A DNA stretch of 20,916 nucleotides, from NCBI GenBank assembly GCA_004151065.3, contig NWUY0300010797.1, forward strand, positions 1 through 20,916. The letters run 5' to 3'. How positions within the stretch are numbered: position 1 is the first letter of the stretch; each line of letters opens with the position of its first letter. Shown piece by piece: positions 1 through 10,700 of the stretch. Source of the stretch: Larix sibirica (Eukaryota; Streptophyta; Pinopsida; Pinales; Pinaceae). Made by a program: the position numbers and the translations under genes. Below the pieces are notes generated by a model that searched no databases, was not told where the DNA came from, and was given only the letters and a program-made list of their open reading frames with translations.

Positions 1-2640
1 ACAATATGAATATTTCCCAAAGGAAGTACAATACAAATACAATAAGAATATATTTCAAAGTTACATTCAATTAGAAGGGGGTGAAGGGTGTTGAACTAGA
101 ATGCGTCGATATGAACTAATGGTGTGGCATAAGGACCCATATAGAGGAGGGAACCCTCAAAGTCTCTAAGAGTACCTTGGGGGAGCTATGGTGACATGAT
201 CTAAGACAACCAATCCAACAATGTTGCTCCAAAACAAGGCTAGTGCAAGAAATGCTCCAATCATTGATATGGACTCTATAAATGGTGTTAAATCAAATAA
301 CAAGTGCAGCATGGGTGCATCAAGTGATATAATCTAGTCAACGAGTGAAAATGAAAAGAACACCCTATAAAGAGAAAAGACATACTATCCCTATAAAGAA
401 AACCACAGCAATCAAGTATAGTAAAAAGAAAGCTTCCTCAATCTTTTCCAAATAATGGGGATCTCAATTCCACTACCGAAAAACAAGTAGAAAGATGAAC
501 AAGGGTCTTCCAGACACTGGACTTAGATTTGGGTCTCAATTCTAATGGAAAATTTATAGAGAAAGTCAATAGGGGCGACTCAAATCGACTCTCAGCTATT
601 TTTTGTAGGCGCCCTCCCATCTGCAAGAGACACCTCTGGGTAAGATGTCTAATAGAATGGCCACTAAGTTACCTCGTTCTCAGACATGTTCAATAGGTTT
701 CCTACACTTTAAACTTGAAGGAAATGATTCATATGATCTTATATATTTGAAAGGGAAAGGTGCCCCAATTAACTTTCTGGTTCTGGTCTTGGCACGTACC
801 ACCATGAAAGGATGGCCCTACTAATAAACTCATTGTGACCGTGTCCAATAGTAGAGGATTTTGGTTCCCTAAATATTCAACCACTATGTCTCAGATGTAT
901 AGTGACTAGGGGAGTTGTTTGGATGCTTATCCTTGAAGTCCTAACCTAACTACAAAATTCTTTTGGCCATCAAGTGAGGGAATTTAATGTGTTTAGGTTA
1001 GGGTTGATTTTTAACCTCCACTTGGGGTCATGAACCAAGTGATGCTTAGATTAAGGTGTGTGCAAAAGTGGTGTGTACAACTAGCAGAAGTAAATGATAA
1101 GGAAATGTAAATGCTTGTACAATGATGAAAAGAGAAGTAAAACCATTCCAATAGTAAACTAATGATGTCTTTCTTGAAATAATTCTATGATTTCTCAATA
1201 ATGAAAAGTATCACAATCAAGCAACTAACAATTCCAAGAATGCTTGCAAATAAGATAGCCAACGATGGATGGATCCGTAAAGAAAAGAGAGAAGGTTATT
1301 TACCATCAAACAACTTGCTTTAAAGAAATCCAAATAGTCAACTGAAAAGTTAGATCCAATAATCAATCTTGCTGAAACAAGAAGAAAAATGCAGTTGAAA
1401 ACACTCCAAAATAGAACCCTAAAGGTGGCAAGTACTAACATCTCCCTATCTTTTCTTCACCTACATTGTTTAAAATGAGAAGTAATCAGCCACTACAACA
1501 AGCAATCAGGCTATAAACAATAAAGTGGTACTACAAATAGACCTGAAGCAGAAAATCGAACCAAACTAGGCAAAGATCAAAGCAAAACTAGCTGCAAAAT
1601 GTGCAAAAGGCAATGACCGGGGTTGCTAGATCTAGCTAGAAACCCACGACCAAGCCCCAAAACAATTGAAAACTGAAAAAATACCTTTCATCCATGGAAA
1701 AAAATATGTGGTTTTCGACCAGGGAACCTACTTACGACTTGACAACAGTAAGCAATAAGCAAACATAGCTAGATGCTACTAAAAGAAAATTGAAAAGACG
1801 GCTAGAAATGATGGTCTAACACAACCAAGGGTGGATCATGGATCCATCCCTAGTATGGTCTCCAAAATATGTAGTATGTGATTTCTCACAAATGCGTGCA
1901 AAGAGCACCCACTAAGGGGTTGTGCAATCCTTAGTAGCATATTCAACATAAAAAACAAAATAACAAAAAACTAAACTAAATCTTTGATCGACATTCTTCA
2001 AATCACAATACACACATAGATCACCATGACAACATGTATGGAATCAAATAATGGATTACATTAATATTGTACAGAGAGTTACAGAGTCATACCTTAGTAC
2101 AATGTAGAGCATATGGGGCCTCCATAGTTGTCCAAGGGAAGGTTCATGTGGCTCTTTTTGGGACCTCCAATCTCCAACCAATCGTCATTAATGGATCTCC
2201 TCAATGGAAAAAGTAGAAAGCATAGAATGGTCTCCTTCTATTTCTGGGAGAATTTCGAAAGAGTAACGACGTGTTTATGATATGGAAATTATGTATGGAA
2301 TGGTGACATTGAGAGATTAGTTATAGGCACAAGAGTGGTTGAGAGAAATATTTAGAGCCAACGTGAGTGTTTTCCATCTCCTTGATTGCTTAATGGAGAA
2401 ATTAAGGTTTTGGAAGCTAGATCTGTAACTAGCTTTGGACCATGTCAAAGTTTGTGTTCACTTTTAGCTCCTACTTTGTTAGTGAAGAGGTAAATAACAA
2501 ACTTCATCTTGAAAATCATGTTTTGGGACCAGGTCACACCTTTTGAGGGAATAGCTCCTTTTGAAGGAAAAGCAACGACCCCTTTTTAAATGGTCCACTG
2601 CATGATTTGACTAACAAATTTTTGGATGTTTATCACTTCC
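1..2640. other. Unassigned 5' stretch, no gene recognised
   Basis: I read both strands and found no domain, no splice-supported gene and no RNA gene. The longest open frames (438-626 minus, 62 codons; 1217-1441 minus, 74 codons) match nothing I know and lack coding character. A 10-bp inverted repeat (CCTAACCTAA at 940-949, TTAGGTTAGG at 993-1002) is the only local structure seen. The next identifiable sequence is a retroelement relic, so old transposon debris is the likely content. That is inference from context. Confidence 0.5.
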
Positions 2641-2705
2641 TCAAGTCATATGGATGGAATGAGATGGAAAAATGGTGCTAATCATACCGATGATGATGTA
2701 TAAGG

Positions 2706-3125
2706 ATGATGAAGCTGATGACATGGGATGTGAGAAAATTTTGGCTATTAATAGGGGGCAAGTGGAGTGTTCTCTTACACCTTGGTGAAAATATAGAAAT
2801 ATCTTACTCATGGGGTATAAGAGTTGTTTCTATGAATAATCAGGCGAAAATTTATGCCTTGTACATCAAGAATGTTATGATTTTTGGAGATTCCCTCTTA
2901 GTGATCAATCATGTGAGAAAAATGATTCTCAAGGAAGGAACCATACAAAGTAGAACCTTTGAAATAATTTCTTGGAATCTCAATAACTTTGACGACGTCA
3001 ATTTCTTTTAGATTCGACGATTCAACAACACTTCTATAGATCGCCAAGCAATTGAAGTTGTGTATCTTAACAAGGGGGTCTTGGTAAAAAATTGGGACCC
3101 CTCTAAAAGGATGTGGATCCCCTAG
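2706..3125 (+). pseudogene. Decayed RNase H domain of a retroelement
   Basis: The translation from 2706 follows the plant retroelement RNase H pattern (RVT_3 type). It has a YSWG-like strand, then NNQAK followed by a hydrophobic helix, then MIFGDSLLVIN (GDS at about residues 61-63), and after an in-frame TAG at 3009 continues with IRRFNN....D..A and NKGVL to a final stop at 3123-3125. This domain degrades the RNA of RNA/DNA hybrids during reverse transcription. The GDS aspartate is present. The glutamate expected in NNQAE is lysine here, and the TAG interrupts the domain, so the copy should be dead. The helix between NNQAK and the GDS strand is shortened. I see no reverse transcriptase upstream. 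It could derive from a LINE or a Ty3-type element; the fragment alone does not decide. Confidence 0.55.
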
Positions 3126-4140
3126 GTTATATGATGGTAATCAACATTAAGGACTTAAACTATTCAGTCTATCCCCTTCATGGAATCAATGGGAGAAGCC
3201 CCACTTGTCACAATCAAAATAGGGCAAGGCATGCTTGTCACATCGGTTTTAACCCGCGCAAGGGATCCTTTACACTGCCTCATGCCACAGGCTCCCTCCC
3301 ATTCATGCTAGAATCTCCTAGTATGCATTCCTTTATGGTATTTTTATGTGATTTAAGTTGCATAGGTGGGATATTTCAAGGGCAATTGGTAATATATGAG
3401 GATAATTCCATCAAACTCAAGTGAGTTTTAGTCTAGTTTTGCATCCTATCGTCGCCAGTGAGGGTTTCAATCTAGTTTAGCAACTTGTGGTCATTGGCAA
3501 GGGTTTCAATCTAGTTTTGTACTATAATCAACCCATGGTTCTTATGCCAAGCTCAGCTCGGGAGAATGTAGAGGTTATATTTCTATGTAGTAGTTGGGGA
3601 ATTCATTCTATTGGGACTCAAATTCCTCTCTCAAGTGCTTCTATAGTTACATTCTCACATTTACTGGAGGCTTTCTTTGCTAAGGGGCCGTATTAAAGGT
3701 CTTTCTCTCTTCATATTTTTATTGAAATGGCCAATTCCCCAAATCAAAATCTAGTTGGAGGAGAGGGGACAACAAAAATCAGGAAAATCCTAAGGTGAAT
3801 GAATTGTCACTGGAAGGTATGTGGCAAGTAATCAAATACCTCAATATTCATTTGGAGTAATAGGTAGTCAAGTAGGAGAAAATGGAGAAAAAATTGAATG
3901 AACGGAGAAGGAAAATTGACAAATTAGTCAACGCTATTGAAATGCATTATAATATAATCCTAGGATTTGCTCATGGCTCTCACTCTGGTACATGACAACC
4001 TCTAGTTTCTAATGGTTCTAGGCACATTGTGGAGGAAATACCATGGCCGTGACAGAACAACCTCATCTTAAAGGTGTTCAAGGGCCTAATCAAGATGGCC
4101 AGCTCATGGAGGAAGTCCATAGTGGGCAACATTTCAATTA
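3126..4140. other. Unassigned stretch between retroelement relics
   Basis: No gene is recognised. A 103-codon open frame starts at 3113 but runs across the end of the RNase H relic and shows no known motif. A short imperfect duplication is visible: a GGGTTTCAATCTAGTTT segment occurs near 3464 and again near 3505. Around 3890-3960 a Lys/Glu/Arg-rich frame (MEKKLNERRRKIDKL and following) could be part of a coiled-coil gag or ORF1 protein, but stops surround it. Confidence 0.4.
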
Positions 4141-4390
4141 ATTTTGTCTTTTTATATTTATTTCACTTGTGTTTTATTTCTTAAACCAATATGTAGTGCA
4201 TTATAGTTTTAGGCCTTATAAAGGAAAATTCTATCTGATATTTGTTTAAATTAGCTGTAGAAGAATTTTGTCTATGTGCTAGCTCAAGAAGCAGTTTTGA
4301 TCAAATTTTGAATTGCATGTATCATATGGTCGTTTGGTCTTCCACAACCCTTTTAATACAAAGTATACCCATTTCTATCAGAAAAGAAAA
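4141..4390 (+). repeat. Possible 3' tail of another non-LTR element
   Basis: The stretch is T-rich and non-coding and ends in TTTAATACAAAG, CCCATTTCTATCAG and then AAAAGAAAA. T-rich trailers that end in TAATA..TATCA and a short A-rich tail are usual for plant LINE 3' ends. The ORF1-like sequence of the next LINE begins about 70 bases further on. This would fit an older LINE tail abutting a second element. There is no long poly(A) and no target duplication I could define, so the call is tentative. Confidence 0.3.
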
Positions 4391-4457
4391 TAGATAGAAG
4401 AGGTGTATCAAGGAAAAGGATTATATGCTCAAACTCATCCTAGGGGAAGATGTTTAG

Positions 4458-5182
4458 ATGAATGAGGTAGTGGGTATGGCATCTCAAATGCCAGTGGGGA
4501 GGTTTGTTGGTATAAAATGGAACGAATCTAGTATAAAAGAATGGAAAAATGCTAATTGGGTTGGCATGATTGGTTATGAGCTGAAATTATATACTCTATC
4601 CAAAGGGTGGTTAGGGTTTCTATTTCGATCGATGAAAGATGCAAATGTGATCAATGTTTCTCCATGGAAGTAGAATTCAACTCTATTTTTTAAGCAATTG
4701 TCTCCAACATTTGATTCCCAATATGAAAGGATTGATTGCATTTTGGTACCGAGTGAAGCTCCAAGGACTTTTGATGGATTGTCATATTCTGAGATATTTA
4801 TGAAAATCAAGAATGCTTTGGGGAAGCATATAATTTTGAAATTAATCTTCATAGAGTCTATAAATCTATAGTTGCAAGGATTCATGTGGGTCTAGACCAG
4901 TGAAATGGTTTAGACGTAGAGATAGTTCTTTAGAAGGGGAATTGTACTTATGTTCGACCCTTGGATTATTGTAGGAATCCTTTCAAATGCTTTCAATGTC
5001 ATAAATTTGGTCATATTGTAGTAGAATGTAGTATCCCTTTCTTGAAAAAGACTCGGGTTCGTAAGGATGATCAAAGAAACTCATGCAACTTCAAGGTATT
5101 TTGGAAAAGGCATCAACTAAAGCCACAGAGTTTGAATCCAAGCAGAAGGATCAAGGTTGCTCCCTTATTTAGTCAGTCTTAG
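4458..5182 (+). pseudogene. LINE ORF1 relic: DUF4283-like region plus CCHC zinc knuckle
   Basis: ORF1 proteins of plant LINEs bind RNA and form the transposition particle. From 4458 the frame gives MPVGRFVGIKW, then WLGFLFRSMKDAN, SPWK, an in-frame TAG (4671-4673), LFFKQLSPTFD, YERID and FMKIKNALGKHI. This is the order of the DUF4283 region (F.F....A..VL..PW, S.LFL..W.P.FD, F..IGN.LG). That frame stops at 4869-4871. After a frameshift the sequence continues with LDYCRNPFKCFQCHKFGHIVVEC; the CX2CX4HX4C zinc knuckle lies at 4988-5029 with all four metal ligands intact. The basic tail ends at 5180-5182. The likely original ORF1 ran on through 5183-5700, where similar but broken frames continue. 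At least two lesions make this a pseudogene. Confidence 0.7.
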
Positions 5183-5815
5183 GTGGTATTCTCAGTCATT
5201 AGGGGCTTGGGGCAACAGATCCAAAGGTTTTGGAATATCACAATGAATCTAGTGATTTCTTCTAGAAGAATAGAGTGACTAAGGACATGGTGCTTATGTA
5301 GGAATTTTTTGGCAAGTTTACATATGATCTTGCTCCTCTAAATGTATTTACTAGAAATCAAGGGTTTTGATTCGAGAATACGGTCAAGATGGAACCTCAA
5401 CAATTCTTGGGATCTTGGTTTAGTGAAAGGATTTGGGGGTTGGGATTCCTATCAAAATTCTATTCTTAATATTGTCGAAGCAAAGGTTTGGGATGTCTTT
5501 AAAAATAGAGGGTGCAATTTGATTGTTTTTTCTTTTAGTGGGTTAGCTTCTCTTATGCATAGGGATTGTGGAGGGAGAATAAAAGGCCCAAGGTATAACA
5601 TGTGGAATAAAAATGATATTGTGGGGATAGGAGGTGGTGAAATTGAAGGAGGTATTGAATGAATGTTGGAAAGGAAGGGAAATGCCAGGTTAGGAATCAT
5701 TCCTTTCCAAAGAACATGAAAAGGTAGTTAGTGGGGTTTTGATGGGTAAGCAAGCATCCATTAAGGGGGTTCTTAGAGTAATTATTCCCTATGTCATAGT
5801 GAAGAGATGATCACT

Positions 5816-6960
5816 TTATCCCTTAATTGTAGAGTTTTAAGAAATTCGTCAAAAAAACTTTATCTTAATTGATTGGTGGAAGTCAACAAAGGTTAATATC
5901 ATCCTCCAAAACACATTAGGAGATAGTGGGAAAATTGTAGCACACTCGATGAAATCCTTTATGGGTTGGGAGTTTTCTTTTATTGATGCAAAAGGAAGAT
6001 TTGGTGGTGTCATATCTAGGTGGAAGATTAGGTCCTTTCTCTGCATTAATACTTTGTCTGTTGATTCAGGTTTGGCGACTATTCTTTATGCTCAGGAGTT
6101 GGACAAGGAATTTTTGGTGCTCAACAACTATGGGCCCTATCAGGATAAGGTTTGTTACTAGGAGAAGTTATTCAATATGGATACCATTTTATGGGGGAAT
6201 ATTATTATAGGTGGGGGCCTTAACTTCTCTCTAGGAAGGGTTGAGATTCGGGGAAGTGTTGCCTAGGTTGGTCCCTTGACAAGATTTTTATGCAAAGGAT
6301 TGTGGCTCACGGTTTGCTTGATGTAGAACCACTAAAATTAATCCCCACCTAGAGAAATAAGAGGGTCAGGGAAGACATAATAGCCAACATATTGGATATA
6401 TTTCTCATATCAAAAGGGTTATTAAATCACATGTTAAGGGTTAGGAAATGAATAGGGTTAGGTGGGCGAAGGGGGGGAGGATTTGACCATTTTCAAATAT
6501 TCTTATAGATTGAAAAAGCTAGTAATAAACCCCCAAGCCCTTCCAAGTATAATCCTACTTGGATTGAGGATGAGGATTTTGTGAATATGGTGAAGGATAA
6601 TTGGAGGTCTTTTCATGGTAATAGAAGGGAATTGACTACTTCAATTTTCAAAAAATCTGAAGTAGATCAAGCAGTTTGTTGTAGGTTGGGACTCATAAGA
6701 AGATGTTGAAAGATTCTCGGGAGCATTTGCAATTGGAGGCTAAACTAGAGGATTTTTACAATCAAGAAGTGGTAGGATATCCATAAGAAGATTTCAAATT
6801 GGTGGTCTATAGGCTCGAAAAAATGAGAATAAATCGTCTTGCTAACAGAGAAGTTGCCTGGAGGCTAAATTGCAGAGCCATTTGGCTTGCAAAAGGTGAT
6901 GAAAGGAACAAATATTTTAGCTAAAATACTTCAGGAACAACCTTAAGAGACTGGCTAAAA
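5816..6960 (+). pseudogene. LINE ORF2 relic: endonuclease domain and linker, no reverse transcriptase
   Basis: ORF2 of an L1 LINE carries an apurinic-type endonuclease that nicks target DNA, followed by reverse transcriptase. LSLNCRVLRNSSKK at 5816 matches the endonuclease N-terminus (WNCRGL). A frameshift follows, then TKVNIILQNTL (family: DI..LQETK, the catalytic Glu lost here). Next come GRFGGVISRWK, LVLNNYGPYQDK, an in-frame TAG where Trp is usual (6159-6161), and IIIGGGLNFSLG (family GGDLN, with Asp now Gly). After another shift comes LLDVEPLKLIPT, a stop replacing Trp, then RNKRVREDIIAN and LD.FLIS. The linker follows: KYNPTWIEDEDFVNMVKDNW (6545-6604) and WRLNCRAIWLAKGD (6859-6900), a strong plant LINE signature (WR..SRA.WL..GD.NTK.FH). 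Catalytic losses and breaks show it is dead. Confidence 0.75.
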
Positions 6961-7705
6961 TCTTCAGGATTTAGTAAAATTTACTTGTCTTTAGTTTTAA
7001 TAGAATCTAATAAGAGAATGCTATGCAGAATCAACAAATTCCAAATGCAGTTTATGTTGATTTAAGCCTATGCAAAATGGCCATAACTATATTCTAGCTT
7101 AGAGATAGGGTCTCTACAAACCAATACTTAGTCTAGTACTCTTAATGTCTTTTTGGTTTTCACAAAATGCTTTGAAATCATATGGCATTTGTATCCAAAA
7201 ATATGACACAATAGTGCTGAGTTCCTCTAGGTGGTCTTTGCTGGATCTACCGACATTTAGCCATAGGACATAACCCATTTTCATAAGATGAAACTGCATT
7301 GAAATTGAAATATTTCCATTTGGAAGGAAATTCAAAGGCCAAATCAAGTCCATAGAATATACACCATTACTGATGAATATCATTGTCAATTTGGGAGAGA
7401 TTTTTGTGTTTACCAAAAAACATGTCTTCCAAGGGGTTTATTCAACTCCGATATATAAAAACTAAAAAATGATGTGCCAACAATGGCCCTGTTCCTTATG
7501 TCCCAGGGAGGCCCAAGAGAAAAATTGTTATAATGATTTGTGTGATTTGCAATCATTAGACTGCTTTCATCATTAAACTTTAATCTTTTTGAAATTAATT
7601 TAAGATTTGAAGTTACACATGGCATTGAAGATTTAAGGAAACATTTCCATCACCTTCAATGACTTTCTTCTTCAAGCTCTATTTTCTCACTCATCCCAAT
7701 TGAAT
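6961..7705. other. 3' flank of the hydrolase gene
   Basis: This stretch lies between the broken LINE and the stop codon of the minus-strand hydrolase. It must hold the 3' UTR of that gene at its right side. Minus-strand open frames at 7114-7416 and 7410-7625 have no convincing domain. No other gene is seen. Confidence 0.5.
7437..7442 (-). terminator. Candidate AATAAA polyadenylation signal
   Basis: On the minus strand AATAAA occurs about 265 bases past the stop codon of the hydrolase gene, a plausible 3' UTR length. Plant signals are loose and a six-base match arises often by chance, so this is only a candidate. Confidence 0.25.
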
Positions 7706-7794
7706 TTATATAGTTGATTGCATGGCCATATATGTGGGGATAGACTCTTCTACTCTATCCAAAAACGAATTCATGGCCTTAACTCCCTCTTTAT
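7706..7794 (-). CDS. Hydrolase exon 6 (residues 213-241 and stop)
   Basis: The acceptor is TTGGCAG (AG at 7796-7795). AT completes Asp213, followed by KEGVKAMNSFLDRVEESI, the usual C-terminal helix, then a short tail PTYMAMQSTI and TAA at 7708-7706. The helix and exact phase match make the exon convincing; the tail is not a family feature I recognise. Confidence 0.85.
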
Positions 7795-10700
7795 CTGCCA
7801 ACCATCCATGCATCAGCAAATTGTTAAATATGTCTGTGGTTTTTCCAGATATAGCCATTGTATGCCAGTGAATTTAGATTATTTCTTTCCATCCCAAAAG
7901 TTGATGATTATAAAGATAGATTGAAAAGTACGTAAAATTTCACACAATTTCTTGAAAATTAAGATTTGTAATCATACCTAATCTGGGTACTGTGTGCCCC
8001 TTTGGATGCCTGATGACAACAGGATCAACAAATGATTTCAGTAGCTCCTCTCCGTGAGGCTTAAGAAAATCCTTATCACCTGGAGCAATATTCAATCTGC
8101 TGATAATGAGTATAACCTGATACAGTTCACTAGAAGCAAGTGATAGACTAGATTCAAATTTAAGTAAAGTGTATTCTTATTGCTTTATGAGTGGTGTTCA
8201 AAAAATAAACACTAAAGCAGAAATGAAGAAAATATCTTATGCACCATTTTGTAATTTCACATTTACACTATGAGGAAATAAAATACCATGATATCATGAT
8301 GGAGGTTAGAAAACCAACTACAGGGAACACAAATTAACTTATGATTGCAGGTAATGGAGGGAGGAAAGTGAACATGGATTCAGGGTTAGTTTTAGGTGGG
8401 TGCTTGATATGCACACAAGGTGAAGGAGAGCACACTGGAAGTAGAATCCCAAGTACTTGGCCCAAATTCTAAAAATAAAACAAAAGAATAAAAAGAAGAA
8501 ACATGTACCTAACATAACTTGAAACCAAACTAAATAAACCAATGTGTCTAAGGGCCACTTAATACTGGACAATAAATTTAGATAAATCAATTTATGATTT
8601 TGCTTATCCTCGTACACAAATCTGGTAATAATTCCGTTAAAGTTGTTTAAATCCATGTTCAATGTTTCTAAAATAATTGTTAAAGAACCTTGCTAAAAAT
8701 ATTTAGAATCTTCTTAGTGCCATACCTTAATTTAGCCAAAAATAATGATTTGAACTATACATGTTTAATAGGATACATTCGATATTGCAAGGAAAAGGTT
8801 TCAGTGTCTTTGGACCAAACAAAGACATTGAATATGTGTGTCCTATCTTTCACCGAAAAATATCATGAAGTCAAGATCCATGCAAAATTTGATTTCAGGG
8901 CTTTTGTTCTGAGGAAGGAGTGAAACTGCTATTCTGCTTAGCATATATTTAACCAACCAGAACCAAAAGAAATCTACAGTGTCTCTAAAGGATGCACTGT
9001 TTGAAACTTAAAATATTTGCTTCTAAATTACAGACAGTATGATCACTTCACAGAGAGAATATGTTGAAAGAATGTAAACATGGTAGTTTGTAATAAACGT
9101 GTTCTTACTTAAGTAAACTGTAACTACAATGTATTTATCTTTGTCCAATACTGTCATCCTGCAGAAATAGGTTGGTAGAAGCGACCTACCTAACTACAAT
9201 GTATTTATCTTTGTCCAAAACTGTCATCCTGCAGAAATAGGTTGGTAGAAGCGACCTACCTACTTAGGCACAGAAGAAAAACATACAAAATACACTAACA
9301 ATAAGAACGTTGGGTAAGTGAGCAAGAATTTTAAGATGAGGATTTTCAAGAGGCCAAGTGTTATGACACCCAAAGATTTCCATGTTGGTCCAAGATAGAG
9401 AGAAATGCCAGAATTGAGTGAATAAATAAATAAAAATCCCACTTTTATATTAGGAGGGCTTGTATGGATAGTAAGGATCGCTACCAGAGGTTAGTAGAAT
9501 AATGTAACTTTTAAGCTATAAAGTCATTACTATGTTAAGTTACGTGCAAAAGGCATAATGCCATAAAGGAAAAAGGTATGTTTAAATAGGTTTTCAATGT
9601 CCATGCTTAGATTTGGTTACGTTAGGGTTTTGAGAGATCTTGTGGGTTTATTTCAAGGCTAATCTTGGCAACCAAACCTTGTTTGGAGATTGTCGATTAT
9701 GAGTTGGCATTCCAACCTCCTTAGGAAAATTTCTGTCCTGTTACTGTTGTTGTTGTTGTTGATAAAATTACTATTTCTAGTAATGTGGAATTTGTTGATG
9801 CTTTTGGCTGTTGTTCTTTCAACCATTAATGAGTTTACTGCTAGTTCTAGTATATTGGCAGCTATTACTAGTATTTCATTGTTGTTTCTGTAGCTGTGCT
9901 TACTGCTGTAATTACTATAGTAACTACTGTAAAAATTGCTACTTTCAGTGTCCTATTATTCTCACATTACATATTAGTTTTCAGATTTTCAAATTGTTTC
10001 TGCAAGTTATCATATCAAATTTGCAGTTTGGCTCATAACACCAAGCCTTTGAGGAGAAGCTCTTAGACTAAAGGTGGAGATGAAAATTAATTTTTAAACA
10101 ACTCTTGGGATACAAGAAGGTAAACTCATTACCAGCTTCTTTTAGGACACCAATTATAATTAATTGCTAGAAATAGAAACAAATTTGTTACGAATGTCTG
10201 GCGCTGCCCATAGACAAACCCTCTACATGACACCGTAAATATATCTAAGAGAAGAAAGGAAGGAGAAGGGTAAAGAAGATAACAAAAATTACAAAATCCT
10301 TGAGGTGGTGGTAGTGTTAAAGATTGGATAAAGGAAACATTTGCACCATGTGCATCAAGATTTTGACTCACTTTTGCATTTAGCAAGACTTAGGGATTGA
10401 ATTTCTTACATCATTGGGACCATCTGTTCTTACAGATATTCTTGTATTTATGTATTCTGATACCCACTCTCAGGTAACGGGACTATAGCCTAAAGGAAGA
10501 CTTTTCTCTTTTCTCTTCACTATTTGTGTGCATTATCTCAGATGACGATATTTGGCAGTCACCAAATATGTGCTTACTTCTAGTTTCAATAGTTCGGCTA
10601 ATCGTATTTCTTCACCTCTGGATATCTAAATCTTTTTTTCTAGCATATGTCAATATATCCAATGCCCACTGCAACAACGAAGGCAGTTTGCAACCCACCA

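Larger units (their letters stand above)
4458..6960 (+). mobile_element. Degenerate 5' half of a plant L1-type LINE
   Basis: ORF1-like sequence (4458-5182) is followed in the same orientation by ORF2 endonuclease sequence (5816-6360) and by the conserved linker before the reverse transcriptase (6545-6910). This order is that of plant L1-like non-LTR retrotransposons, which copy themselves by target-primed reverse transcription. Many stops and frame changes break both ORFs, so the copy cannot be autonomous. The reverse transcriptase and 3' end do not follow: recognisable similarity stops near 6960, some 750 bases before the stop codon of the convergent hydrolase gene. Loss of the 3' half is unusual because LINE insertions normally lose the 5' end. 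A later deletion or rearrangement is the likely reason. Confidence 0.75.

Noticed and set aside
4574-4885. 103-codon minus-strand frame
   Set aside because: It is the antisense shadow of the LINE ORF1 relic, whose plus-strand translation matches the family.
5452-5700. Proline/serine-rich minus-strand frame
   Set aside because: Antisense to the LINE ORF1-ORF2 linker; its bias comes from G-rich plus-strand sequence.
7114-7416. Minus-strand 100-codon frame with a KAFCENQKDIKSTRLSIG segment resembling Ty1-copia integrase
   Set aside because: The match is short and weak, no DDE residues or flanking gag-pre-integrase or reverse transcriptase are seen, and the stretch is probably 3' flank of the hydrolase gene.
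9690-10038. Leu/Val/Ala-rich plus-strand frames suggesting a membrane protein
   Set aside because: They come from TGT/GCT simple sequence within intron 4; no start context, no domain.
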